Shown: one piece after another, positions 34,429 through 42,650 of the stretch
How positions within the stretch are numbered: position 1 is the stretch's first letter
How the letters are laid out: every line of letters starts with the position of its first letter
Source: DATKUA01 sp965602675
GTDB taxonomy: Bacteria > Acidobacteriota > DATKUA01
NCBI GenBank assembly: GCA_965602675.1
Contig: CBFCZO010000004.1
Location: 1 to 64,000, forward strand
Direction: 5' to 3'
DNA: 64,000 bases
Program-made: the position numbers and the translations under genes
Notes under the pieces: generated by a model
The model's database searches: none
What the model was told of the DNA's origin: nothing
The model's input: only the letters and a program-made list of their open reading frames with translations

Positions 34429-35643
34429 TCAGGCCGATCCCAGAAGCATTCTGGCCAGCTTGGTTGGGTTGGCGGCCTCGATGTCGTCGGGCACGTTCTG
34501 GCCCGTGGTGAAGTAGGCTATCGGTAGCTTGGTCCGCACCGTCTCGTTGACCACCGGCCCGTACGTCGTCGTCTCATCGAGCTTGGTGAATAACAGCTTT
34601 TTAGGGCCGATAGGGCAGAAGCGGTCGGTGATCTCACACAGATCCCGGTTCTTCGTGGTCGCCGAAAGCACAAGCATTACCTCGACCTCGGGATCGTCGG
34701 CAAAGTAAGACTTGAGGTCCTTTACCTGCTCGTCGTCCGCCTGGCTGCGGCCGGCCGTGTCGATCAGGATGAGCGATGCGTCGTGGTTGTCGGCGATCGC
34801 CTTGCGCATCTCCTCGGGGCTGTAACTGACAAACAGCGGTATGTTCATGATGCGCGCGTAAGTCTTGAGCTGCTCGACCGCGGCGATCCTGTATGTATCG
34901 ATGGTAATCAGGCACACCTTTCGCTTCATCTGAAGGCTGCAGCGGGCGGCGAGCTTGGCGATGGTGGTTGTCTTGCCCACCCCGGTCGGACCGATGAAGG
35001 CAAGCACCGAGGGGCGGCCGCCGTTGAGGGCGATCGGCTTGCCGGCTGGCATGACGTCAGTAATTAGCCCCACCAGGCGCTCCCGGGCAAGGGATATATC
35101 TGCCCGCTCCTCCTCCTGCAGAAGGCCGTTCAACGCCTCAATCAGGTTGTAGCTGATGCTCTCCTCCAGTTCGTTGCCCACCAGGTCGCGGTAAAGGTGC
35201 AGCAGGGTCTCGTCGAAATCAAGTTCCTCGGTCAGGCCCGCGCGGCGAGAGAGCACGTTGAACATACGCTTCAGATCGCGCATCTCCTCGCGCAGCGGTT
35301 CGATGTCGGAGCTCACATGGTTGCGGCGCATCTCGTCGACAAGCGAACGGATGGCAAACAACTCCTGCTTCAAAGGCTCGATGCTCTGGCTGAGAAGCAT
35401 CCGGTTCTTGACGATCTGTTCCTCGATATCGCCGGCGGTGTAAGCCCTCTCCGCCTTCTCCGTCCTCTCGGCCCTCTTCACTGGTGGGGCATCGTCGGCG
35501 GCGGCGGTGACCTCCACGAACCGGCGCCCCAACCGGCCGCTCATCTCCCGGGTGGATATTATCAAAGCGTTCTCACCCATCTCGCGGCGAATCTGCGCCA
35601 ACGCATCCTTGATCGTCGAAGCCGTATACTTCTTTACCCGCAT
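34429..35643 (-). CDS. flhF: FlhF (SRP-type GTPase) flagellar positioning protein
   Basis: A 404-residue GTPase that marks the site of flagellum assembly, usually a pole. The N-terminal B domain (1-150) is basic at first (R-V-K-K-Y-T-A-S-T-I-K-D-A-L) and then linker-like; the NG domain holds G-P-T-G-V-G-K-T-T-T-I-A-K-L (about 215-228), D-T-Y-R-I-A-A-V-E-Q-L, I-D-T-A-G-R-S and T-K-L-D-E-T. Start ATG with GGGAAAAAAAG. It begins 146 bp after the flhB stop, the largest gap inside the operon, so an internal promoter is possible, although none is clear. Confidence 0.95.
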   Translation of the reverse strand: MRVKKYTASTIKDALAQIRREMGENALIISTREMSGRLGRRFVEVTAAADDAPPVKRAERTEKAERAYTAGDIEEQIVKNRMLLSQSIEPLKQELFAIRSLVDEMRRNHVSSDIEPLREEMRDLKRMFNVLSRRAGLTEELDFDETLLHLYRDLVGNELEESISYNLIEALNGLLQEEERADISLARERLVGLITDVMPAGKPIALNGGRPSVLAFIGPTGVGKTTTIAKLAARCSLQMKRKVCLITIDTYRIAAVEQLKTYARIMNIPLFVSYSPEEMRKAIADNHDASLILIDTAGRSQADDEQVKDLKSYFADDPEVEVMLVLSATTKNRDLCEITDRFCPIGPKKLLFTKLDETTTYGPVVNETVRTKLPIAYFTTGQNVPDDIEAANPTKLARMLLGSA

Positions 35644-35789
35644 CTTTTTTTCCCGTTGCGGCCGATTTCGCTGAAACTACGGGGTACCTGCAAGTACTTC
35701 ATTATAACAGATTTTTCCCCTTCTTACATCTCTGTGAAGGCTCTCAAAACGACTCTATGGGGCGTGATTTGCGAGTCCCTCGAGGGGCC

Positions 35790-36866
35790 TCATGCGGGGA
35801 CCTTGTTGCGAAGTTTGTAGACGTAGGCCAGCACCTCTGCGACCGCCTTGTAGAGATCGGGCGGGACAAGATCGCCGACCTCGCAGGTGCGGTAAAGGGC
35901 TTGAGCCAAAGCCTGATTCTCGACCAGAGGAACCTTGTTCTCCTCCGCGATTTCCCTGATGCGCTCAGCCAGATGACCCCTTCCCCTGGCGATCACCTCT
36001 GGGGCAGGCTTTGCCTCAGCATTGTAGGCCAGCGCCACAGCAAAGTGAGTCGGATTGGTTATCACAACGTCGGCGCGAGGAACCTCGGCCATCATCCGGC
36101 GGCGAGCCATCTGGTACTGGAGGGTCCTGATCCGGCGCTTGATCATCGGATCACCCTCGGTCATCTTCATCTCGTCCTTCACCTCCCGGCGCGTCATCTT
36201 GAGGTCCTTTGAGAAGCGGTGTTGCGTCCAGGCGAGATCTATTATCGCCACGATGATGAACAGCAACAGGATCTTGAACAACGCCGCGAAGATGAAATTG
36301 GCCGCATACTCGACAGCCTGCGGCAACGGCGCCATCATCAACCCCGGAAGGTGCGGAAGCTCCGCCATCAGCGTATCCCACGTCATCCAAACGACTATCA
36401 GAACGATCAGCAGCGTACGCAGGAAATTAACCGCGGCCGATGGGCTCATCAGCATCCGCTTCAGGCCCTCGACCGGATTGAACTTGTTGGGCTTGAACTC
36501 GAACGGCTTGAAAGATATATTCCAGCCGCCCTGCATCCACGTCGAGGCGAATATCGAGGTGATGAGCAAGGCCAGAAACAGCGGCCCCACTATCAACGCC
36601 AGGCTTCCGGCTATTTCCCAGAATAGCGTCGTTACCGAGGCTTCAGAGATCTGAGTCGTGCCGGCCGCGGCCAGCAGCCTCGAGGCGAGCCTGCCCAGCG
36701 CAACTGTTCCCAGCCCGCCAAACAGAAAAATAATCAGCAGCGCAACGGCGAAGGTCATGATGTTGGGAAATTCCCTGCTGCGCGGCAGCTTGCCCTCTTC
36801 CCGAGATTTCCGCCTCTTGCGAGGAGTCGCGGGTATCGTCTTTTCGGCTTTGTCTTCAGTGCCCAA
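35790..36866 (-). CDS. flhB: Flagellar export switch protein FlhB
   Basis: A 358-residue component of the flagellar type III export gate. Four membrane helices lie in residues about 30-210, and the soluble domain carries the self-cleaving N-P-T-H sequence (about 265-268), followed by F-A-V-A-L-A-Y and A-P-E-V-I-A-R-G-R-G. The N-terminal P-A-T-P-R-K-R-R-K-S-R-E-E-G-K motif is typical. Start is TTG, G-T-E-D-K following, with GTAGAGC upstream. A second, stand-alone copy of its C-domain exists at 26766-27077. Follows fliR by 6 bp. Confidence 0.96.
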   Translation of the reverse strand: MGTEDKAEKTIPATPRKRRKSREEGKLPRSREFPNIMTFAVALLIIFLFGGLGTVALGRLASRLLAAAGTTQISEASVTTLFWEIAGSLALIVGPLFLALLITSIFASTWMQGGWNISFKPFEFKPNKFNPVEGLKRMLMSPSAAVNFLRTLLIVLIVVWMTWDTLMAELPHLPGLMMAPLPQAVEYAANFIFAALFKILLLFIIVAIIDLAWTQHRFSKDLKMTRREVKDEMKMTEGDPMIKRRIRTLQYQMARRRMMAEVPRADVVITNPTHFAVALAYNAEAKPAPEVIARGRGHLAERIREIAEENKVPLVENQALAQALYRTCEVGDLVPPDLYKAVAEVLAYVYKLRNKVPA

Positions 36867-36872
36867 TTTGCT

Positions 36873-37649
36873 CTACCCGAAAAAATTCAACAGACGGCTG
36901 ATTTCGCCCAGAACCTTGCCCAACATGTATTCTACACCCCGGGGCATCGCGCGGAACGCCACGGCCAGCACCATCATGCCGAGCAGGATCTTTAGCGGGA
37001 ATTGCAGCATCAGCATGTTGAACTGCCTGGCGGTCTTGGCCAGCACCGCTATGATGACCTCGATGAAGAAGATCGCCGCCAGCACAGGCGCGACCACCTG
37101 GAGGGCGAACAGAAAGATGTTCGAGCCCAGCCTGAGGAAAACGTCGGCGGCTTCCAGCCTTAGATTCATGCCCAGAGGCGCGATCGCCACGTAGCTCTGG
37201 CGGATGACCCCCATGAGAATGATGTGAAAATTCATGCTCAGCAGCAGCAGAAGCGTCACCAAGTTGTAGAAAGCCCCAAGTAGCGAGACGGTGATCTCGG
37301 CGGAGGGATCGAAAACATTAGCGATGCGCATGCCCATGTGGAATCCGATCAGCTCGCCGGCGAACTGGACCGCCGAGGAGATGGTTCTGCCCACCAGGCC
37401 GATGGCGATGCCGATCAGCAATTCCCCGCCGATGGCCAGCACCAGCGTCGGAGTATCGTTGGGAATCGGCGGGATGATCGCGATGACCGCCGGGAAAAAA
37501 AGCACCGCGGCGGCAATCGTCAGCGAAATCTTGATGATCGGAGGTATGGACGACGCGCTGAAGATCGGCGCGAAGGCGATTATCCCCGCCACCCGGAACA
37601 GGATCAGGATGAAACCCTGAATCTGCTGGATGGAGACAGCCAGGCTCAT
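36873..37649 (-). CDS. fliR: Flagellar export protein FliR
   Basis: A 258-residue polytopic membrane protein of the flagellar export gate, with about six hydrophobic helices (roughly 10-30, 40-62, 70-100, 125-150, 175-205, 212-238). Typical family segments are visible: F-I-L-I-L-F-R-V-A-G-I, E-L-L-I-G-I-A-I-G-L-V and Q-F-A-G-E-L-I-G-F-H-M-G (the conserved FliR signature). It starts 3 bp after the fliQ stop. With FliP and FliQ it builds the secretion pore in a 5:4:1 P:Q:R complex known from other species. Confidence 0.95.
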   Translation of the reverse strand: MSLAVSIQQIQGFILILFRVAGIIAFAPIFSASSIPPIIKISLTIAAAVLFFPAVIAIIPPIPNDTPTLVLAIGGELLIGIAIGLVGRTISSAVQFAGELIGFHMGMRIANVFDPSAEITVSLLGAFYNLVTLLLLLSMNFHIILMGVIRQSYVAIAPLGMNLRLEAADVFLRLGSNIFLFALQVVAPVLAAIFFIEVIIAVLAKTARQFNMLMLQFPLKILLGMMVLAVAFRAMPRGVEYMLGKVLGEISRLLNFFG

Positions 37650-37651
37650 CG

Positions 37652-37921
37652 CTAGCGCACGTATAGGTGGAGTTGAGAGAATAATCGAGCCGTGAAGTCA
37701 GTCATCAACTGCATCATCCAGGGCAGCGCGATCAGCAGCACCACGAGCACCGCCACGATCTTGGGGATGAATGTCAGCGTCTGATCCTGGATTGAAGTCG
37801 CGGTCTGGAAGATACTGATCAGCACACCGACCACCAGCCCTGCGATCAGCATCGGCGCCGCCACAAGCAGAAGCACCCTGATCGCCTCCGTGGCCACTCC
37901 CATTACCAGTTCTTGTGACAT
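37652..37921 (-). CDS. fliQ: Flagellar export protein FliQ
   Basis: An 89-residue protein with two membrane helices (about 15-38 and 52-75) and the family pattern A-P-M-L-I-A-G-L-V-V-G-V-L-I-S-I-F-Q-T-A-T, the signature spanning helix one and its turn. Length matches FliQ exactly. It begins 3 bp after the fliP stop and ends 3 bp before fliR, so the three gate genes are translationally linked. Confidence 0.96.
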   Translation of the reverse strand: MSQELVMGVATEAIRVLLLVAAPMLIAGLVVGVLISIFQTATSIQDQTLTFIPKIVAVLVVLLIALPWMMQLMTDFTARLFSQLHLYVR

Positions 37922-37923
37922 CG

Positions 37924-38748
37924 CTAACCCATAGTAAAGCTGCGCACAAGCGAGCCGATCACCAGGTACCAGCCGTCAACCAGCACAAAGACCAGCAGCT
38001 TGAACGGCATCGATATCAGGATCGGCGGCAGCATGATCATACCCATCGACAGCAGCACCGAGGCGACAACCATATCGATCACCAGAAAGGGCAGGAAGAT
38101 CAGGAAGCCGATCTCGAACGCCGTCTTGACTTCGCTGAGCATGAAGGAGGGCACCACTACATACGTCGGCACCTCCTCGAATGTCGTGGCCTGCACCCCG
38201 CTGATTTCCATGAACAGGTTAAGATCCTTCTCGCGGATGAATTTCATCATAAAGTTGCGTATATGGCTCTCCGCTGCCTGAACAGCCTCGAAGGCGCCGA
38301 TCCCGCTTTCGTTGTAAGGCACAATCGCATCATTCCAGATGTCCTGACCCACCGGCCACATGATCATCATCGTCAGAAACAGCGCCATGCCGATCAGCAC
38401 CTGGTTCGGCGGCACGGTCTGCGTGCCCATCGCCTGGCGCAGGAAGTGAAAGACGATGACGATGCGGGTGAAGCTGGTGAGCATTATCAGAATCGACGGC
38501 AGCACCGACAGCACGGTCAGCAGCATCAGGAGCTGCAGCGGCAGGCTGATATCGGTGGCTTCGGTGCCCTCGCCCAGCGTGATGTTGATGTCGGGAATCC
38601 CCTGTTGTTCCTGGGGCGGCGCTCCGCCGGCGAGTGCGCCCGGCAGGCAGAGAACGAGGTAGGCGGCCAGCAGAGCGAGGAAGACTATGCTGCGGCGGCC
38701 AAGTCGCCTGATGATCAGGTTGCCGTCGGCCTGCAGAAGCGGCTTCAA
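37924..38748 (-). CDS. fliP: Flagellar export protein FliP
   Basis: A 274-residue export-gate protein with a cleavable signal-like N-terminus (about 17-40), then four membrane helices. Diagnostic segments are S-F-T-R-I-V-I-V-F-H-F-L-R-Q-A-M-G and P-P-N-Q-V-L-I-G-M-A-L-F-L-T-M near the middle, and L-P-F-L-V-I-D-M-V-V-A-S-V-L-L-S-M-G-M toward the end. The start is TTG with GGGAGGAACAA. It follows fliO by 13 bp. Slightly longer than average because of its N-terminus. Confidence 0.96.
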   Translation of the reverse strand: MKPLLQADGNLIIRRLGRRSIVFLALLAAYLVLCLPGALAGGAPPQEQQGIPDINITLGEGTEATDISLPLQLLMLLTVLSVLPSILIMLTSFTRIVIVFHFLRQAMGTQTVPPNQVLIGMALFLTMMIMWPVGQDIWNDAIVPYNESGIGAFEAVQAAESHIRNFMMKFIREKDLNLFMEISGVQATTFEEVPTYVVVPSFMLSEVKTAFEIGFLIFLPFLVIDMVVASVLLSMGMIMLPPILISMPFKLLVFVLVDGWYLVIGSLVRSFTMG

Positions 38749-38761
38749 TTGTTCCTCCCGC

Positions 38762-39247
38762 TCAAGACTGCTGACCTTCCTTATCGCCCGGCTTTTCGCC
38801 CCTAAACCGTTGGAGCAACCGGGCGAATCCGCCCTCCGTAGTGATTCCGCTCTTCTCGATATACGGCTTTATCTCGTCGGCATCAAGAGTGGAAAGCAGG
38901 GAAATCTCTCCCGAGCTGATACCGATCAGGTAATAGCGCTCCCCAACCCTTATCACAGAAATGAACCGGCGGTCGCCGAGCGGCACCGACGCCACCACCT
39001 GCAGCAGCCCCGAGCTCCCGAAAGAAAATCTTCTGCCGATTGTCAACTTCAGCAACCAGGTGATTAGTAGAATGAGGGCGATGACTATTGCCAGAGCCAC
39101 AACCAGGTTGATTACGTAAGGCCAGATATCGAAATCATTGGTTGCCAAAGGCTTGGCCGCCTGGCCGTCCTGGCCATCTGTCTGCTGACCGGCGTGAGCG
39201 AGAGCATTTATCACGGCTATCAGGAAGGCCGGTCGGCAGCAGCTCAC
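38762..39247 (-). CDS. fliO: Flagellar assembly protein FliO
   Basis: A 161-residue protein with an N-terminal hydrophobic stretch, a membrane helix at about 45-70, and a small cytoplasmic domain (V-A-S-V-P-L-G-D-R-R-F-I-S-V-I-R-V-G-E-R-Y-Y-L-I split at about 85-110) that is typical for FliO, which helps FliP assemble. Sequence conservation is low in this family, so the call also uses its place before fliP. The GTG start overlaps the fliN stop (GTGA), implying coupled translation. Confidence 0.88.
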   Translation of the reverse strand: MSCCRPAFLIAVINALAHAGQQTDGQDGQAAKPLATNDFDIWPYVINLVVALAIVIALILLITWLLKLTIGRRFSFGSSGLLQVVASVPLGDRRFISVIRVGERYYLIGISSGEISLLSTLDADEIKPYIEKSGITTEGGFARLLQRFRGEKPGDKEGQQS

Positions 39248-39540
39248 CTCTCCCTCCTCCCGGGCTCCACGATATCCGTTATGCGGATGGCGAAACGGTC
39301 GTCTATCACCGTGACATCTCCGCGCGCGACAAGCTTCCCGTTGGCGAGCACATCGAAGCTCTCGCCCGCGCTCTTGGATAACTCAATAATCGCCCCGCGG
39401 TCGAGCCGCAGCAGATCGTTGATCGTCATCGTCGTCTTGCCGATGAGGATCGTGACCTCGTAGGGGATGTCGGCAAAGTCCTGCAGCTCGCCCAGGTGAA
39501 ACTGCTTCTTCGGAGTCTCGCTTTCCGATTCCGTCGCCAT
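39244..39540 (-). CDS. fliN: Flagellar motor switch protein FliN
   Basis: A 98-residue protein consisting of a SpoA domain: D-I-P-Y-E-V-T-I-L-I-G-K-T-T-M-T-I-N-D-L, G-A-I-I-E-L-S-K-S-A-G-E and V-A-R-G-D-V-T-V-I-D-D-R-F-A-I-R. It forms the lower ring of the C-ring with FliM and the FliY-like protein encoded 8 kb downstream in the same unit. The normal length for FliN lies at 80-140. Its stop overlaps the fliO start; it begins 3 bp after fliL. Confidence 0.95.
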   Translation of the reverse strand: MATESESETPKKQFHLGELQDFADIPYEVTILIGKTTMTINDLLRLDRGAIIELSKSAGESFDVLANGKLVARGDVTVIDDRFAIRITDIVEPGRRER

Positions 39541-39543
39541 TCA

Positions 39544-40119
39544 CTACCTCGACTGCACTACGAATTCCCTGAAATTAACCCGCGTCACATAGTATGCTTC
39601 CGGGAACTGGGTGTTGATCATCGTCTGGAGGTCATCCTTCAACTTGCCCCAGGCGAGGGTCTCGATCTCCTCGGGAAACTTGCTGGCCATGAAGGTGATT
39701 ATCGTGTCGCTGATGCGGGACATCACCGCCTGATTGGCTTCCATCTCCGTCTTGATCTCCTCGCTTGCCACCTCCAGAGTCAGGCTCATTTTCAGATACA
39801 CATCGCCATGCATCAGCCCCGGCGGCTTGCGCAGGCGGATCAGGAACGGATCGGAGAACTCGAGAACACCGGGCGGATTCTCCGGATCGTAGATATCCCC
39901 CAAGGATTCGCTGACCTCTTCTACCGGGGTGGCCTCTTCCCCTACGTCCTCCACAGGCGGCGTCAGGATCATCTGCGCGACTAGCCAACCCGCCACCACG
40001 GCCACGCCGACCACTACAAGCACTATGATTATCTTTATGAGGCCGCCGCCTTTCTTCTCCGCGGACGCATGCTCCGCATCAGTTTCAGCTGCCTGAGCGT
40101 TTTCCGCATCATCAACCAT
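39544..40119 (-). CDS. fliL: Flagellar basal-body-associated protein FliL
   Basis: A 191-residue single-pass protein. A cytoplasmic acidic N-terminus (1-27), a membrane helix (about 28-52), and a periplasmic FliL domain with Y-D-P-E-N-P-P, F-L-I-R-L-R and L-K-M-S-L-T-L-E-V-A, ending Y-V-T-R-V-N-F-R-E-F-V-V-Q. FliL forms rings around the stator and supports motor torque in several bacteria. Directly after motB (9-bp gap), next to the stator genes as is common. Confidence 0.93.
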   Translation of the reverse strand: MVDDAENAQAAETDAEHASAEKKGGGLIKIIIVLVVVGVAVVAGWLVAQMILTPPVEDVGEEATPVEEVSESLGDIYDPENPPGVLEFSDPFLIRLRKPPGLMHGDVYLKMSLTLEVASEEIKTEMEANQAVMSRISDTIITFMASKFPEEIETLAWGKLKDDLQTMINTQFPEAYYVTRVNFREFVVQSR

Positions 40120-40128
40120 CGCTAAGCC

Positions 40129-40890
40129 TCATTGTATAACATTTGAAAAGATCGACGCATCCGGCGGCTCCAAGAATACTCGCACGCGCCTGTTCGCTGC
40201 CTGGTTTTCCGGCGTGTCGTTCGGAACCTTGGGCCGGGTCGAACCGTAACCGGCTACCATAAACCTCTCCGGCGGAAGCCAGGCACCCCGCTCTTCCGTT
40301 TCCGACAAAAGGAAATCAAGCACGGCCACTGCTCGCCGTGCGCTGAGTATATAGGCATCGCGCGGCGGAAGCGAGTTATCGGTGTGACCTTCGATAATCA
40401 CGCGCCTGTCAGACACCTCCAGCACTCTCGCCAGGAAATTCCTCAACAGCTCGAGGAACTCACCGGACTCGGCAGTCAACTCGGCGCTCCCCTCCCGGAA
40501 GAGTACCTTCTCGGCCAGAACTATCGAGATCGCGCCATCGGGGGAGTCCTCGACGTAAAACTCGACCGCGTCGGCCACGCTGCCCGAACCCAGGCCTTCC
40601 TCAACGCTGCTCGATAAGTCGACCAGTGCCGCTCGCGTAGGGTTCTTCGCGACCTCGGGAAGGGGATCGAAAACGAAATCGCTGGAGTGAACCATGTCAC
40701 CTTCCATCATCAGGCCGAGTTCATCGCCCGAGAACGAGCGGAAGAACTCCTGGAAGCGCTCGCTGGAGATGCTCGACATCGAGAATAGCAGCACGAAGAA
40801 GGTGAGCAGCAGCGTGCACATGTCGGAGAAGGTCACCATCCAGTTGCCTGACGGTGCTCCTTCTTCCTTAATTATGACTCTACGCGCCAC
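40129..40890 (-). CDS. motB: Stator protein MotB (ion-conducting type)
   Basis: A 253-residue stator B subunit. One membrane helix (about 18-40) carries the essential aspartate: W-M-V-T-F-S-D-M-C-T-L-L-L-T-F-F. A periplasmic plug/linker follows, then an OmpA-like peptidoglycan-binding domain (about 120-245) with I-I-E-G-H-T-D-N and N-R-R-V-R-V-F. The start is GTG with GAGGTGAGG. It is encoded 3 bp after a second MotB-type gene and with a single motA upstream. Whether H+ or Na+ is used cannot be decided from this alone. Confidence 0.93.
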   Translation of the reverse strand: MARRVIIKEEGAPSGNWMVTFSDMCTLLLTFFVLLFSMSSISSERFQEFFRSFSGDELGLMMEGDMVHSSDFVFDPLPEVAKNPTRAALVDLSSSVEEGLGSGSVADAVEFYVEDSPDGAISIVLAEKVLFREGSAELTAESGEFLELLRNFLARVLEVSDRRVIIEGHTDNSLPPRDAYILSARRAVAVLDFLLSETEERGAWLPPERFMVAGYGSTRPKVPNDTPENQAANRRVRVFLEPPDASIFSNVIQ

Positions 40891-40893
40891 CCC

Positions 40894-41670
40894 TCACCTC
40901 ATCTCGCCCGAGCGGTCGAGCCGCGGGTGCTTAATTATCACTTCCACGCGCCGGTTGAGCGTCATGTTTTCGGGTGTGTCGTTTGCGACCAAAGGACGGT
41001 ACTCCCCGGCGCCGCTGGCAGACAGTCTGCCCATGCTGACTCCTCGAGAATTCAGATATCTGAGCACGCTCATCGCGCGCGCCTGCGAGAGCTCCCAGTT
41101 GTTGAGCCACGTTCCCCCGGCCGGGAGCTGGCTGGTGTCGCTGTGACCCTCGATTGCAAGCTCGTTGCGAAAGGGCCCGACTATCGCCACCAGGCGGTCG
41201 AGAAAACGTTGGCCCTGAGGCGTGAGCTGGTCATCTCCGGAAGCAAAAGAAAGCTCTTCACCCAGGGTCACGACCAATCCGCGAGGCGTAACAACGATCC
41301 CGATGTTACCCTCCAGCCCCACCTGGCGCGCATAGCGCTGAAGGGCGAGAAACTCCTCGTAATGTGACGTTACGACCTCGTACAGTAGCTCGTCACCCGG
41401 CTTGGACGCCTCTGCGGTCAGGTCCTGACCCGTGCTTCCCGACTCGAAGACGCTGAACATTCTCGCAGCCTTCTCGAAGATGCCCACGAACTCCAGCTGC
41501 ACCGAGGTAAGCGCCATTTTAACCCGCTCCACGTCGAAGCTCGAATAGGCAGTCAGCAGGATGAAGAAAGCCAGGATAATGATTGAGAGGCTGGTGAAAA
41601 GAGAGACATGAACGGGCAGCTTCGGGCGCTGCTTGATGATAATCGGCTTCGATTCGTTGTTTCCAACCAT
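40894..41670 (-). CDS. MotB-like stator protein lacking the ion-binding aspartate
   Basis: A 258-residue protein with the MotB plan: cytoplasmic N-terminus (1-18), one membrane helix (about 20-42), linker, and an OmpA domain (about 130-250) with L-A-I-E-G-H-S-D-T and N-R-R-V-E-V-I. The helix aligns with the true MotB next to it, but its S-L-F-T-S-L-S-I-I-I-L replaces the key Asp with Ser. It therefore cannot carry the ion pathway by itself. It sits between motA and motB (gaps of 6 and 3 bp). A structural or heterodimer partner role is inferred; see findings. Confidence 0.88.
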   Translation of the reverse strand: MVGNNESKPIIIKQRPKLPVHVSLFTSLSIIILAFFILLTAYSSFDVERVKMALTSVQLEFVGIFEKAARMFSVFESGSTGQDLTAEASKPGDELLYEVVTSHYEEFLALQRYARQVGLEGNIGIVVTPRGLVVTLGEELSFASGDDQLTPQGQRFLDRLVAIVGPFRNELAIEGHSDTSQLPAGGTWLNNWELSQARAMSVLRYLNSRGVSMGRLSASGAGEYRPLVANDTPENMTLNRRVEVIIKHPRLDRSGEMR

Positions 41671-41676
41671 GGCTCG

Positions 41677-42438
41677 TTAGAACTGCGACGCTCTCTCCCC
41701 AGGCGGTAGGAAGGTGTTAAGTTTCTGCTCCACAATGCGCGGTACGTCCCCGCTCTGGATCGAGAGGACACCCGCCATCGTCATCTCCTTGAAGAGCAAC
41801 TCCTCGCTGGATCGCTTCTTAAGCTTCTCGGCCAGCGGCAGGAACACGAGGTTGGCAAGCAGCGCGCCATAAAAAGTTGTCACCAGCGCGATAGACATTT
41901 TAGGGCCGATGGAGGAGGGATCGTCGAGGCTCTGCAGCATGAAGATCAGGCCGATAAGCGTGCCGATCATACCGAACGCGGGGGAGAAGTTCCCCATCGC
42001 CTCCAGAATGCCCGAGCCGATGCGATGCCGCTCGCCCACCTTCTCCAGCTCCGTCTCCATAATCTGACGCGTCAGCTCCGGCTCCGTGCCGTCGACAACC
42101 AGCTGGATCCCCTGATGCATGAACGGATCCGAGGCCTCGCCTGCAACGTTCTCCAGGGCCAGCACTCCGTCGCGGCGCGCCACCCTGGCGAACTCGACCA
42201 TCCGCGGAACCAGCTCCTTTAACGTCTCAGCCTTGTGGAAGAATGCCTTGCTCAAGGCTGATATCAACTTCTGGACATCAGCCACGGGAAATGCAACCAG
42301 GGTGGCGCCGAAGGTTCCGCCCATGACGATCATCATTGATATCGGATCGATGAAAAAACCGAGACCATTGCCGAGTATGATTGAACCGAGCACCAGACCG
42401 AAGCCGACCAGAAAGCCGAGGATGGTTGAAATATCCAT
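41677..42438 (-). CDS. motA: Stator protein MotA/PomA
   Basis: A 253-residue stator A subunit with four membrane helices (about 5-25, 30-50, 150-172, 182-204) and a cytoplasmic loop. The loop has R-R-D-G-V-L-A-L-E, the charged segment that contacts FliG, and the third helix has F-S-P-A-F-G-M-I-G-T-L-I-G-L containing the conserved proline. The compact size matches the PomA/MotA-short group. First gene of the long minus-strand flagellar unit, with a near-consensus promoter about 85-110 bp upstream. Confidence 0.94.
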   Translation of the reverse strand: MDISTILGFLVGFGLVLGSIILGNGLGFFIDPISMMIVMGGTFGATLVAFPVADVQKLISALSKAFFHKAETLKELVPRMVEFARVARRDGVLALENVAGEASDPFMHQGIQLVVDGTEPELTRQIMETELEKVGERHRIGSGILEAMGNFSPAFGMIGTLIGLIFMLQSLDDPSSIGPKMSIALVTTFYGALLANLVFLPLAEKLKKRSSEELLFKEMTMAGVLSIQSGDVPRIVEQKLNTFLPPGERASQF

Positions 42439-42520
42439 CAGGACCCCTCTGTCTACCGCTGCAAATCGATTGATTTATGAACGAGATAAAACCAAGCGGC
42501 ACAGCGTTTTAACGCAGAAA

Positions 42521-42549
42521 ATAATAACATAAACGGCTTTTTTTGTAAA
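42521..42549 (-). promoter_or_regulatory. Promoter of the motA-led flagellar unit
   Basis: Minus strand TTTACA (42549-42544), 17-base spacer, TATTAT (42526-42521), close to the sigma70 consensus. It lies in an AT-rich gap 83 bp before the motA ATG. Its -35 box is inside the palindrome at 42543-42558. Confidence 0.7.
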
Positions 42550-42558
42550 GCTTTACAA
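42543..42558. promoter_or_regulatory. Perfect 16-bp palindrome overlapping the motA -35 box, candidate operator
   Basis: TTGTAAAG/CTTTACAA is a perfect inverted repeat without spacer. It covers the whole -35 box of the promoter at 42521-42549, so a dimeric regulator bound here would control polymerase access. The regulator is unknown. Confidence 0.5.
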
Positions 42559-42565
42559 GGAATCA

Positions 42566-42593
42566 GGCGGCATCGCCCACGGGCGCTTCCGCC
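42566..42593 (-). terminator. Stable hairpin after the aminopeptidase-like pseudogene
   Basis: GGCGG-cat-CGCCC-ac-GGGCG-ctt-CCGCC, a two-part GC stem with a symmetric internal loop. No U-tract on the minus strand, so termination is possible but not shown. It lies between the pseudogene stop (42651) and the motA promoter and would insulate the flagellar unit from upstream reading. Confidence 0.35.
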
Positions 42594-42650
42594 GAGCCGA
42601 CCAGGCCCATGCACCGATCTTCGCCAACGCGCCGAATAATCAAGCAGTCA

